A DNA stretch of 64,000 nt from Chaenocephalus aceratus (taxonomy: Eukaryota > Chordata > Actinopteri > Perciformes > Channichthyidae), in assembly GCA_023974075.1 (NCBI GenBank), contig CM043791.1:19197701-19261700 (forward strand). The letters run 5' to 3'. The notes under the pieces are model-generated. The model was not told the origin of the DNA. It did no database searches and was given only the letters and a program-made list of their open reading frames with translations. The position numbers and the translations under genes were made by a program. Of this stretch, positions 48,335 to 59,780 are shown piece after piece (the stretch's first letter is position 1; each line of letters begins with the position of its first letter).

Positions 48335-48616
48335 TCTAGATGTGTTCCCCCCCCCCTTATGTGCCCATCCCCCCACATGGATCGATCACACCTGACACAC
48401 ACAATACATGTTCAGTGTCTATTCTTTGTATATGTACTGCAGTTTTTCATGTATACCAGTAGTCTGATACAATATTTACAGTTTGAAAGGGTGTTAAATG
48501 AAAGTTGGTGATGATTAATTGTTTTTGTGTTAATGTAATAGCAGTTAAAACAGGACCGGTCAAATTTGACCGCGAACACCAAAGTAAGGGGGGGACGAAG
48601 ACAATAGGAGGGTTAA

Positions 48617-51159
48617 GTTAAACATACATAATAGCTTTGACTTTCTGCTTTATTCAAAACCAAAGCGAATAATCTGACTGAATTTCTATCTCTTGTAAGC
48701 GAAGTGAAATACTTTATACTTTATAGGCAAACACTATACTCAAAAACACATTCATCTTAAATGTGTGGCAACCTAATATTCCCCTCTCATAACATATTCA
48801 TTTGAAGTGATACAATAAGAATTAAAAAAAAAGATTTCATGGTGCTGCAATGGACAGTGATTTGAGTGATTTGAGATCAATACAGCGCTTAAAGATGGAG
48901 AGGTATACTGCATAATATGCCAAATAAACAGAAAAACACTGAGAATACCTGAAACTGAATAACATTATGACCACAAAGGAGTAATGAGGGATTTTCTATC
49001 TTTTTTGTTCGCACACTGGATTCATACGGGTCTATTCAAACATCCATAGCTCTGAATTATTTTCACATTTAATAGCACACATAATTCACCACGAAAGGAC
49101 ACGTGGCCAAAACAGCAGCAGCACATTTCCAGCAGTTACTGACTGAATAACAATAAAAGCATTTCCTTGGAGATAAAAGACTGTCTCACATACTGCTCAT
49201 GAAGAAAGAGAGGGAGTCATTGATAGTGAAAGAAAACCTTTAAAGAACATTCATAAAACAGACTATTTAACTATGCTTCCATACATTAACCTTCACTCTT
49301 TCAAGCTTTGGAGTGCAGGTAATTCATGGAGTCACTGATTGCTTACACTGCCATTCTTTCTTCAGATAATTCCCAACATTTAGCAGATTCAGATATACTG
49401 CGGTCCACATTTCAGTGTAATATGAAGACTTTACTGGAATAATATTCTTCCGGACTCTGCTTTCACAGCAAATTTGAAGATATGGTTACAGAAAGCAATG
49501 CATCTTTATTTGTATCATATTATGTGAATATAATGTGGACCATATGTTACTAAAACAGACATTGAACTAACTGTGACCATGACCAAATCCTTACCCTCAC
49601 CTTATCCAAAACGTTATCCCCTACGACACATTTATATGTTACAAATAGGCAGATTTATGGCTGTGTTGTGAATAAAAGTATCTTAGCTTTTGGGGGTTAT
49701 GCCAGAAAAAGTTACTCCTTTCATATGATATCATATTTTCTGAGAATACAGATGTTGTATATGAGCATTGCAAAGGTATTTCAGTGGACACAAATGATTA
49801 ACCAGCCCTGGAAATACATATGGGAAGAGCCTCACTGCTCACAACACACACCAAATTGTGCACATATTGGGATGAGGGAGCTATCATCCCACAAACGTCC
49901 ATAATCAATTACTTATGCAGCATATGTGGCCGTGCCAAATGTGGACTGATGCAATTATTTAGGCTACAGAGTTTTTCAATCCTTTAAAAATTGACACAAA
50001 TGGTCCTAAAATCCATCCAACTGCTCAGAGACTGAGCTCCCCTCAACAGCATGAAAAATAAAGTAAATGAAGTGTTCCTGTATCATAATCCTGATTTTTT
50101 TTAAATCACCGCAAAGCATGGCCTTTCTGATTGGATGGTGAGTTGTATTTCTGAGAATTGAAAATAAAACTAATAAAAAATATCTTGAACAGAACTGACA
50201 GTCACAATCTGACATTGCCTGAAGGGCTCTGATTATCATAGCAGTCACAGTTTTTCATTTTAAGGCAGAGATTTAAAACTGCAAAACTGGTGTTGCCTGA
50301 TTCAAAGCGCTGCTAAGATCATTCACATCATCACATATGAATGCAAATGGGCTCTGTGGAAGTACATGAGGATCAGGTTTCCTTTACTGTGTTGTATCCA
50401 GAAAAGGTCTGCAGCATTAAATAAAGAGCTCCCAGTGTTTTCATTTTGCAATATTTCCAGCACTTACATTCAAAATAAAATAAATAAACATGTTATGTCT
50501 ACAGGCACTATATGCTAATCATTAGCCTTCATCAGTTAGCAACTTTATAAGTATTTCCCTGAGCTTGTCAAAATGATGCTGAACCATGGGGAGAGTCTTC
50601 AATAACAAGAGAGACATCAACAATATTCCTGTTCATTACTTAATTGACTGATGTTTTAACTTCAAAATAAAAGCACCTAAAACAGAGGTTAAGAGTTCCA
50701 TAAAGGAACATTAGAAGAAGCCAATAAATTGCGATTCGCATGACACTTATAATAAATGTCCTTTTCATTTGATGATCCTATCATTTTTATGTTCAGGTTC
50801 TAATCTGTGAACATGGAGTGCTATCAGACACACATTACAGCTGCATAGCAGGAGCATTCGGGACCCTGAACGTTTAGCCAGAAGTTCAACATAGCTACCA
50901 TTGTTGGTTTAAAAGTGTTATGGGTTGGGTTTTATTACTTCTGTCAAAACATCACAAGCTGTTGAGCCAGGCCAAGTTCATGACTGGGAGTCCATCTAAT
51001 AAGGGACATTTAACACAAAGATCAATAGGATATCTGGCAATTAGTATATACTGCAGGCCAGAAAGAGAGAGGGGTGAATGAGAAGACCTGTGCTGGGTAT
51101 AAGGAGAGGGGTGGGGTCAGTGTGTGAAATATCAGCGAAAATAAATAAATCAGGTGGTT
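48617..51159. other. Unique AT-rich DNA
   Basis: About 2.5 kb with no microsatellite, a contrast to the rest of the window. Short frames only and no gene recognised. Confidence 0.4.
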
Positions 51160-51611
51160 AAAAACCCGCGTGGCCCTACCTTTTATTTTATTGACTTGAT
51201 AATGCAGACGGCCCCAGTAACCGAAATAGGTTTTAGAAAATCAATAAGTTGCGGTCAGAGTGGGTTCAACACCTTCCTGTTTCTCCGAATGTGTGCAAAG
51301 CTGTTACACGTTTCGATATTAATTATATTTCTTTAGGTTTCTGTGATGACGTTATTGCGTGGCTGTGCGCGTGCAGCAGAGGGAGGAAAGCAGCTGTGTT
51401 CCTCTCACCTGTGCACCGAAAAATACCTGGGAAAAAATCTGCAATCACTCAACTGGGGGTTGTAATTGATCCAAGCCAGATTTTAAGTAAACAACAGCAC
51501 GCCACAATAAAACAGCCCTCTGCAACGAACAGAAATATAGACTGCAACTTGCAGGCCCTGTTCAAATCTGTATTCCCCGCTGTATTGCCTGTATCGATTT
51601 GTGGTTGTTAA
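51160..51611 (+). other. Unique segment with an unrecognised 120-codon frame
   Basis: The frame at 51249-51611 is not simple sequence and contains no domain I know. The DNA has a CRE-like TGACGTTA near 51348, a GTGCGCGTGCAGCAGAGGG stretch and a GTAATTGATCC word. It could equally be a regulatory element, a non-coding exon or a chance open frame, and I have no evidence that it is translated. Confidence 0.2.
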
Positions 51612-52301
51612 GATAAGAAAATAACAAGTCTCGTATCAAAGCCTGTGTTTTAGATCAAATTAAATGTGGTGTTAGGTCACCTAAACGTGTCGGATGATTC
51701 TCTTTATTTGCAAGAAAAAAACGATCAAACATTTTGAACTCATAATAATTAATTTTAATGACTTCAGGAAAACATTAAAATAAAATACAATGAAAAGCAA
51801 TCCGACATTGTAGCTCAAATTAATCTCTGTGTAATAAATACAAAAATATATATTAACGTTGGGAACTGAGCAAGAAATGTAATATGTCTTTATTAAAAAC
51901 AGAATAAATACAAAGTCCATCTGTGAGGGCGATATAACACTCACTTTATTCTGACCCCAATATTATGTAAACAACCCAGCAGCGACTACATAGGCTACTA
52001 ATAAAGAAAACACACACACATTATTCATATTGCAGGCTTCATGCGGGACTGCCTTTAACGTGCAGTCTGCAGCCGACAGTAGAAAATATACACGAGTTAA
52101 AAAGAAATGATAAAGCAGCTGCTGAATATTGCTGCACGGGCCTACAGGAGAGTTCCACCCAGGCGGCAGAAAAAGAAGGAAAAGGAGGGAGAAATACTCC
52201 CACGCGTCGCATTCAAAAGTTGTGGGCCTGCATGTTTTGAATGTTAAGATCAACACGGTATTTTTTTTTTCTTCATGTCTGCTCTGTTTCTGCCGCTGCA
52301 G
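51612..52301. other. Unique AT-rich DNA
   Basis: Nothing coding recognised. AATATTGCTGCAC occurs at 52125-52137 and again twice near 55.4 kb. Confidence 0.35.
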
Positions 52302-52371
52302 CACAACAGATCTGAGGCCTGTGTGCTGCAGAGGTCTGCAGAGGTCCGGTGTGAGAGGGCTACAAAGCCAG
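52302..52371 (+). other. Candidate internal exon A (70 bp)
   Basis: Preceded by a long pyrimidine tract ending CTGCCGCTGCAG and followed by CCAG/GTATTT. Two of three frames are open, but none matches a known protein. Together with the two other splice-like segments downstream it could belong to a 5' leader or a non-coding RNA on the + strand. Splice motifs of this quality also occur by chance at this scale. Confidence 0.25.
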
Positions 52372-53612
52372 GTATTTGTGTTCATTAGCACCCGGATCAA
52401 CAGACTATCAAGGCTGTTTAGAGATCAAGACCAAGTGCAATTACTGGCAAGAAGCAGGATCCTCAACATGTTTAAGTATTTTCACAAAGTAGCCCAATTA
52501 GCGTTTCTTTTCGTTCCTTTTCTTTTTTTTTCATTCTTTGTTTTTAACTTATACGGGAACTTGATCCTTGTGCACCAATCACGGAGAACATGAACGTGCA
52601 AGAGTAATAATAATACAAATATGACTGCAAAAAACGGTGTAGGTTATTGTTTTGATTTGTATTATTTATCAGAATGCATGTGAGCTGAAAGCCTTACTGA
52701 CCATTTAAAATTAATCACATTAGCCTTTCCACAAATTATTGTAAAAAGTGCAAGCTTATTTCAAATGACCAGGTTTCTGCATTGTTTAAAACAAATTGTA
52801 CACACTTACTTTCAATGTAACAATGATTACATATTTTATTTTGTAAAAAGTCAGAATTATGAATTACATATCCACGTTGAATTTACAGGGCAAGTTGCTT
52901 TGGCAAAGTTACAAAGTCGTTAAAGGCCTGTAAACATGCAATCAAGCATGCACTACAAAAAACAATTAAAGGTATAATTGAGGATAATTATTGTTTTCAA
53001 TAAAATTGTTCAATAGGCCTACACGGCTAACTATATGTTTAAGTGTTGCATTTTTTATAAAACTACAAATCGAAATGTACTATGCATAAAATATAACAAT
53101 ACAATAACTACATAAGGATATGACAAACGCAACTGCAACAGGCCAACAAAAAGCATGAACTCGTTTTAGAATCGTTTTGTGGATAAAAAACAGACTGACC
53201 CACATTATTAGCCGTAGAAAACAAGGCGCATCATGCAGTAATAACAAGCCTTAAATAAACGTAATTCATACATCAACCCACCAGCAATAAACAAATGTCA
53301 AACAACAATCATGGTCCATTTCCAACAACAAAGTAGGCCTGCTCGTGTTCACAAAACGGAATACATGAATGTTCCGTGTGACGCGAGCAGCACTTCTCCA
53401 GTATGGGCGCTTTCTTGCACAAGACCCATTATTGATTGGCATTCCCTGGAGGTGGAACCAGTCTGCGGCAGTCCGAGGGCCCCGGGACAAAACTAAGTGG
53501 CCGGACAGCGATATTTTTCTGCAGTTCAAGTGGGATCGACAAAAAAAAACAAATCCGCATTAAAATGTCGCTGTTTCTGTCTAAATTCACATGTCGGCGT
53601 CTCCGTTTGCAG
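52372..53612. other. AT-rich DNA, then a CpG-richer promoter-like stretch
   Basis: 52600-53270 is AT-rich. From about 53330 the GC and CpG content rises, and an ATTGG (inverted CCAAT box) lies near 53433. This is consistent with a promoter for the segment that follows, but no start site can be fixed. Confidence 0.25.
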
Positions 53613-54601
53613 GCTGCTGAAGGAGTGCGCCTCGCTCGCTGTGCAGCAGAGCAGCGGTGCCACAGCGCCCACTATTTCAAAAGCCGGGAATATTATTTCA
53701 CAAGACTTGGAACGGCTCAATAAAAAAAAGTTACTATCCGTTTCGACAACTTTCTCGGTAACTTTCGGGAAACGAATCTGCGTTTTCTACTGAACCTCCG
53801 ACACCCGAAACAAACTAAATACAAGATGGAGCTGAGACTTGTACGGAAATGTTTGCTTTTGAAAGGAGTGTGATCAACTAAAAGCACCAGCGGCGTTTCT
53901 CATCACACATGAAACTTTCTGACCCAGAGAACCACCGAACAACAAGAGAGCAGAGAATCGAGGCTTAGCAGCCGGAGCGGGACACATTTTTAGCAGAAAA
54001 GTTAACTCTGGACAAAGAGTCGCCCCCTCCTCTCTTAAGGATATGACAAATGACAAGGACTCATTGGACATCTACACAACCACGAGTTTGGAGCCGGCGG
54101 CTGAAAGCGATAAGAAGGGGAAAATAGAAGACCTACTTTTGGCCAGTTTTCTCGCCCTCGCCTTGGATCTCATCTTGTCGGCTTGTAGATTCCTCTCGTC
54201 GTCCTCCGTGAGCCCAGAAGCAGCAACAACACTATCTTCATCTCACCAGCATTGTCAGTTTGGACACCTTCGCACATGCGCACAGGCCATTCAATCTGAC
54301 ACCCTCGCTGGGGCCAAAAAACTTTCCAATGTATTCATCATCATCACTTTTTTTTGTCCTATCGTCTCCCCTTTAGATCACTTATCTCTTCCCCTCCTCC
54401 TCTTCCTCCTCCTCCCGCTTTCTCCTCACCATCTCACCTACCCTCCCTCCCCCCCTTGCCATCCCCTTACCCTCGTCCCCCTCCTCATCCAGACACCAAG
54501 CCACCCACCCACCCACCCCATTCAGCTCCTGCCAGCGCCTCCTTGGATTTGTACCCCTTTAACAGCGACAACTTGGATTTCTCCAACCGGAGCTGGACAC
54601 A
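53613..54601 (+). other. Candidate exon B or 5' leader with unrecognised frames
   Basis: The segment starts after CTCCGTTTGCAG and ends before GTGAGTTATGG (donor at 54602). Its first half is GC-richer than the flanks. It holds a 190-codon frame (54043-54615) whose first 60 or so residues are not simple sequence, before a Pro/Ser/His-rich end produced by pyrimidine-rich DNA. A second frame ends with LDLYPFNSDNLDF. I recognise neither. A long untranslated leader is the simplest reading. Confidence 0.25.
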
Positions 54602-54862
54602 GTGAGTTATGGTGAGGTCAAGGTCGTATGGAAATTAATCAGTAATATTATTATTATTACTGTAAATGTGATTTTGTTTTTTATTTTGTACTTTTTTTCT
54701 TATATTTATTTGTTTGTCATAAAAAGTTTACAAAATAAGTTCTTAATTTACAGGCTTAGTGAAACGTTGTATTTAGACTGTTGACGCAGCATGTTGTGCC
54801 AACAAGTGCTCGAGTCGCAGAGGTTATTTTTAACTTCATTAATGCACATGCAGGCGTAATAG

Positions 54863-55017
<155 letters not shown>

Positions 55018-55267
55018 CCGTGTTGCCCTCAGGACAAGCAGCGGCCAGCAGCTGTTTGACGCACGGAGCCTGCACCAGCAAATCCGGGGAGAAGAAGCCC
55101 AGACTCTTTTTTTTCTCTCCCTCCAATGTTCACATTTGTAACAATGATATTTGCAGCGGTTATTTCCTGGAGACGTGTTTTTGTTGCATGTGCCGGGTAA
55201 AGTCACCTGAACGAAGGTGGACAGAGTGCACACTTTCGCTGCGTAAGTATGACTTTGCCTTGCACCT

Positions 55268-55309
55268 GTTTGTTTGTTTGTTTGTTTGTTTGTTTGTTTG
55301 TTTGTTTGT
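55268..55309. repeat. (TTTG)10 tetranucleotide repeat
   Basis: About ten TTTG units ending just before an AG acceptor (TACTGCAG), so the repeat itself could serve as the pyrimidine tract of candidate exon C. Confidence 0.96.
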
Positions 55310-55318
55310 GTACTGCAG

Positions 55319-55374
55319 GACCGACAAGCAGCCGTGCACGTTACACCGTTCATCCAGCAGTCTGATGGAGCAAG
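55319..55374 (+). other. Candidate internal exon C (56 bp)
   Basis: Starts after GTGTACTGCAG and ends at CAAG/GTAATT. Two of the three frames are open throughout; one holds an ATG at 55364 (CTGATGGAG), which could be a start codon of a gene whose next exon lies outside the window. There is no homology evidence. Confidence 0.25.
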
Positions 55375-55426
55375 GTAATTATATATTTTGTTTAGGAACA
55401 TTTTATTTATTTAGGTAGGGTATAAC

Positions 55427-55476
55427 TGTGCAGCAATATTTGAATGTTAATATTAGTTTAAAAATATTGCTGCACA
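55427..55476. repeat. Perfect 15-bp inverted repeat with 20-base loop
   Basis: TGTGCAGCAATATTT at 55427-55441 pairs exactly with 55462-55476. It lies 53 bp past candidate exon C. The stem is short for a microRNA precursor. Confidence 0.85.
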
Positions 55477-56919
55477 ATGATGTACCAACGTGTATGTTTA
55501 TAATAACATTGCAATTTAGGTCATTTACTGTTTTCATAAGAGGCAAATAGGGAACAAATGTGTATGTAATGTATTATATCATATTATTGCTACTACTATC
55601 ATTTCAAAGTTGCAATAATATAATGCTTGCCTGTCAGAAAGGTATTAATATTATTATAGCAATAATCAATAACTATTTCATTAAATACTATTCTGTTAAC
55701 AAATGATCGTTGTATATTGTTGTTGTTTTTCCCTGTCATATTAGATAGTATCTTAAATACAATTAAAATAAACAAACATGAATCTTGGAGAATAAGTGGA
55801 TATTACAATTTATTTACATTTTATTACCTATAAAAATAAAAGTCCAGTTTGACTGATTGATGTAGGCTGCTCGTCATATTCATGTGGTGCCTGGGCCTTT
55901 AGCCTTCATGTCATATGGGAATGGTTTCCCTCTAGTTTGGCTGAATAAAGGCGGCTCTATGTTGGAGCCTATTAAAGAGCGGTGCTGATGGAGCAACTGC
56001 AGTCTGCAGGGAGAGCGGCAGGGATCAATTCTCTGCGCACTAATCACACCGCACTTTATGGGATACCTTCAAATCCCTGCATGAATAATTACTATTATTT
56101 ACATTATATTGTTTTGATAATATCGTTAATTATTAGTTTTCTTTTTCTTGCTTTGGTTAAGCCTATACATTGGGATATGATTGTCTGACAATTGTTTATT
56201 TTTTTAGTATTATGCTTGCTGTTCATTATTATGCACGCGAAAAAAACAATTGATTTGAATATAGGCTCGAGTTCATCAAACACGTCTCCAGCCAATAATG
56301 GACGGATTGGGCCGTGGGATGTTTTCCCATGAGTTGAAGTCAAATTAATGACGTGATCATTAATCTATAATAATCAGCAGTAATTAGCATATATTATATC
56401 TATCAGGGCATCATGAGGAGAGGAGATTCGTTGTATTGGCTTTACAGAAGGCAATGGAGCGTGTTAGGAGGTTGCCTACGCATTGCAGTATACAATTGTC
56501 TTTAAGCTTGTGAAAAATATATTTAGTTCAAATGCAGAGTTATCGGTTTTACGGCCTTGCAGGCAACGCACAGGTAAGAGTGACAAAACAGAAGTGAGTC
56601 GATAAACAAATGATAAAGTACGTGACTATAGCGGTGTACAAAGGTTTAGTTTATTCCTTGGTGTCTGAAGGAAGCGTGGGAGCGTGGCGACAAAATATCA
56701 ATAATCCATTGTCTAAATCGATCGGCCCTATCGATACCGCGTCCTACACCCAGCCTCAGCCGCAGCAAAACTGAAGAAAAAAGGGCATTCAGCAGAACTT
56801 TCCCAAAATGATTACCATCAGCCGCCCGAGACAGCGCGGGCCAGGCCTCTGAATATTTCTCGGACAAAATGATTTCACATGCTGCAACACCTTCTTAAAG
56901 GAGCAATTAACTGTGATTA
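55477..56919. other. Unique AT-rich DNA
   Basis: AT-rich with many TAAT cores (for example about 56345-56400). No gene or microsatellite. Confidence 0.35.
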
Positions 56920-57200
56920 CGCTTGCAAAGAAAAGTGTTGCTCTCCGACACTGGCCCGTTGGGAAATACTTTTCTGCGTCATTTAAACGTCGACCTTTAA
57001 CGGGGTTTTGGAAACGGATAACGGCTGCGCAGGAGAAGCTCGCGTTATTTGCTTTGCAGAAATGTGTCTTTTTTTCTCTCTCTCTCTTTTGTCCTGCGGC
57101 TGGAGGGAGTGCATGAAGTAGCCGCTGGCTCGAGCCCCGGAAGAGGGGTGTGTTGCCCGCGTGCTCACTCATCTATGGATCCCTCGCGGCGTTATTAATC
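56920..57200. other. CpG-rich segment, possible regulatory element
   Basis: CpG dinucleotides are dense (CTGCGTCATTTAAACGTCGA, AACGGATAACGGCTGCGCAGG, CCTCGCGGCG) compared with flanks that are almost free of them. Frames across it have no recognisable content. A small CpG island, enhancer or distal promoter are all possible. Confidence 0.35.
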
Positions 57201-57613
57201 CGTCTAATTAGTAGGAAATGAGGCAGATTCATTATCAGATTAAAGTGACAAAAAACAAACAAAAACAATACGATTTGGTTCAATAAAACATAAGCAGTTT
57301 AGTATCGCTTTAATTAATATTTCATTAATATGACTTTAATATTTAACCAACGGATTATAAAGGACAAAGTGTGACCTCTGTGGCAGTTAATCTGCAAATA
57401 TACACGTCTGCAGAGCGCATTGTTTGTATATATATATGGTATATCCTATATCACATAGATTACGCGAAAGCCCCTTCCGCGTGCACTCAGGCCTGTGCAT
57501 GTAGAGCTGGTTAATTGTTTTAGGATTATACATCCACAATATAGGATTTGGCGTTAAATCGCATGTTGAAATATTCACATCACCTGGTTCGTTATCTAAA
57601 AAATAATAAAACG

Positions 57614-57662
57614 GTATATCCTACAATGCAATGTCACAATGACATTGCATTGTAGGATATAC
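57614..57662. repeat. 49-bp near-perfect palindrome
   Basis: A 23-bp arm (57614-57636) and its exact reverse complement (57640-57662) are separated by CAA. Pairing stops abruptly outside the arms. A related GGTATATCCTA word occurs at about 57438. The loop is too small for a usual microRNA hairpin. Confidence 0.93.
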
Positions 57663-57955
57663 TTTTCTTTCAAAAACAAAACCAATTGTAATAATATATA
57701 ATAAAAAAGACAAATTATTTACTACTAACACAACCAAATCACCACTCGCATGCAACATGTGCAGCAACATGTGAGTTCAAAAATATTCAATTAACCTCAG
57801 AGAAAATTATAATAAACCTTTATTAGACTAAAGCTATCCGTATGTAATAAATGTATGAGAATGGCACAAACGAAAACACATCATAACCTTACACAAATAT
57901 CTTAATCTTCTCACTTTCCTCTTCTTCTTCAATCGTTGATGATGAAGATATGTGT

Positions 57956-57966
57956 GGGGGGGGGGG
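57956..57966. repeat. G11 homopolymer
   Basis: Eleven G in a short G-rich patch. Confidence 0.9.
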
Positions 57967-58079
57967 TATCCCGGGTGTAGAGAAGTTTATCACACTGTGG
58001 ACTGGTGGTCAGACTGCGGTGACTGTACACCCCCTCCTCCCACTCTCACACACAGGCGGCTGAAACCCAAGCTTTATCC

Positions 58080-58340
58080 ACACTGGAGGAGGCTCCGGGT
58101 CTCTGGATTAGACGTTACGCGCAGATAACATCAGCGCACATTAGATATGTGAAATGGAGCACCTCGCGGTCCGGCCTGGGGATCAGGCGGCCGGGGGACA
58201 TCAAAAAGGCGCAGCGGGACCTTTTGTGAGCGATGTGAGCTTTGTAAATGTGTTAACTGTAATTCGGCCGCAGTCGATGTAATGGGAGAGTAAACATGGT
58301 AACTAGCTGCGGCGGGGAGTGACTAGTGTCCGTGGTGGTG
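58080..58340. other. CpG-rich segment, possible conserved non-coding element
   Basis: Unique, CpG-containing sequence (GACGTTACGCGCAGATAAC, CTCGCGGTCCGGCC, AATTCGGCCGCAGTCGATG) in AT-rich surroundings. No open frame of interest. A regulatory role is inferred from composition. Confidence 0.35.
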
Positions 58341-58559
58341 AGATGTGACCATGAGGGCCCGAGGATGGAACGATGACCCACACACAACCAAGTCATGTCA
58401 GACAAGATTTGTTTAAAATAACAATCATGTCATTGCACTTTCGAAGATCGATATGAAGACATTCAAGGTTCAATCGGAAAATAAAACCCACCTGTTTCCT
58501 TCCTGCAGTAGGCTAGGTTTGGAGTGGCTCTCCACAGCAGGCCTCTCCCTCCTCCCCTC

Positions 58560-58690
58560 TAATGAAGTCCCCATAGCGGTCATAGTGAAGTTGCCTTGGT
58601 AATTATTAGCCATTAATTGGGTTCAGGACCTTGTGCGTCTATGGGAAATGGGAAATGTGACCGCTAATCCAAGACGTTTCTTTGGGGCCT
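58560..58690. other. Possible conserved non-coding element
   Basis: Clustered homeodomain-type cores (GGTAATTATTAGCCATTAAT, CCGCTAATCC) in non-repetitive sequence. Inference only. Confidence 0.3.
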
Positions 58691-59559
58691 TTCGCAGTGT
58701 TGTTAACACGCTGTCAGAGACACACGGGGGCTGCTCCACAGCTCCTGATACAGCAATATGAAGAGGTTAGAGGGGAGCCACTGTACAGATAGACACACTG
58801 CAGGAGGCCTGCACTGCCACTGCACCAGGAGAGCTGCCAAGAAGCCAGAATGCATATTAACAATGTTTCAAATTAATATGAGCGTAATACTCGAAAGAAT
58901 AGTGGTTTTGAAATGAGCCAATACAATTTACAGTTTGCTCACATTTATGAAAAAAAAACTACATGAGGATGTGTCGAGTTAAATGTTTTGAAAACACTTT
59001 TTTGGATCACTAGCTCCTTGAGCTTCTACAACATAACTGGTTTAATTTTCCATATTTGATTGTTTAATTGTGCGTCAGGTTAATAATGTTTGAAACATGC
59101 ATTCAGCTGTCAGTTCAGTAAAAACACTGCTGACTCAACGCCTGCTATCGATCCGGCCAAAACCAAACACAAGCCAATAATTGCATTTTCGTTTCTTTCC
59201 TTTAAACCAGATTTTTTAAATGATTTTGACTGATTTATTTTCAGTGCCAAGATTTGGGATATTCAGCACGAACATGAGAAATCATATACTGGCACCAGTG
59301 CAAAGTACCCGCGGAAATTATGTTCTTCTCTTTCATCCAACGAATTTATATATGTTTCAAACATTATCAATAAAGAAAGTTAATTATTTGGTACAATGTT
59401 TGTTCGAAGCAAACATTTACACAATTGACGATCAATGAGCTAAATGTTTGATTCACAATGAATTCCATTGCAATGTATAATATGACTGCGAATTAAATGT
59501 TCCTCCAAAATAAAATGTCCCAGCATCCCGCCCCACCATCGTTAATGTTGTTTCTTTTA
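58691..59559. other. Unique AT-rich DNA
   Basis: The 72-codon frame at 59220-59438 shows no recognisable motif. Nothing else seen. Confidence 0.35.
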
Positions 59560-59780
59560 ATTAATCGCTCGTTAATGTCGCCATCAATTTCCCGGCAGAT
59601 CATAGGAGCGAGGAGCCGACAACCTCGCCAAACAAATGCACATTAAAATATCGCCGGGAGGCTCGAGTGAAAATTACCCCGATGTACAAATGACCTTAAT
59701 ATGATGTAATCAATCACGCTGTCTGCTGGGACACTGGGAATCACAATGTTAATCTTTGGCGGGGGGAAATAGCCTGTCAT
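59560..59780. other. Possible conserved non-coding element
   Basis: TAATTAATCGCTCGTTAATG, a CpG-containing middle and AATATGATGTAATCAATCACG give paired homeodomain-like cores in unique sequence. It resembles a developmental enhancer. Not tested by alignment. Confidence 0.3.

Larger units (their letters stand above)
47909..48612. mobile_element. Putative piggyBac-like short element
   Basis: The right end (read outward: CCCTCCTATTGTCTTCG inverted) stops at 48612, followed by TTAA at 48613-48616, the piggyBac target site. A TTAA at 47905-47908 is followed by CCTAACATTG, weakly like the right end. GGTCAAA/TTTGACC words occur at about 48031, 48043, 48214 and 48557, the last as a perfect 16-bp palindrome (48557-48572). 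A TG tract (47944-47978) and a CA tract (48269-48331) lie inside. The right end is convincing; the left end is doubtful. No transposase frame is present. Confidence 0.5.
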
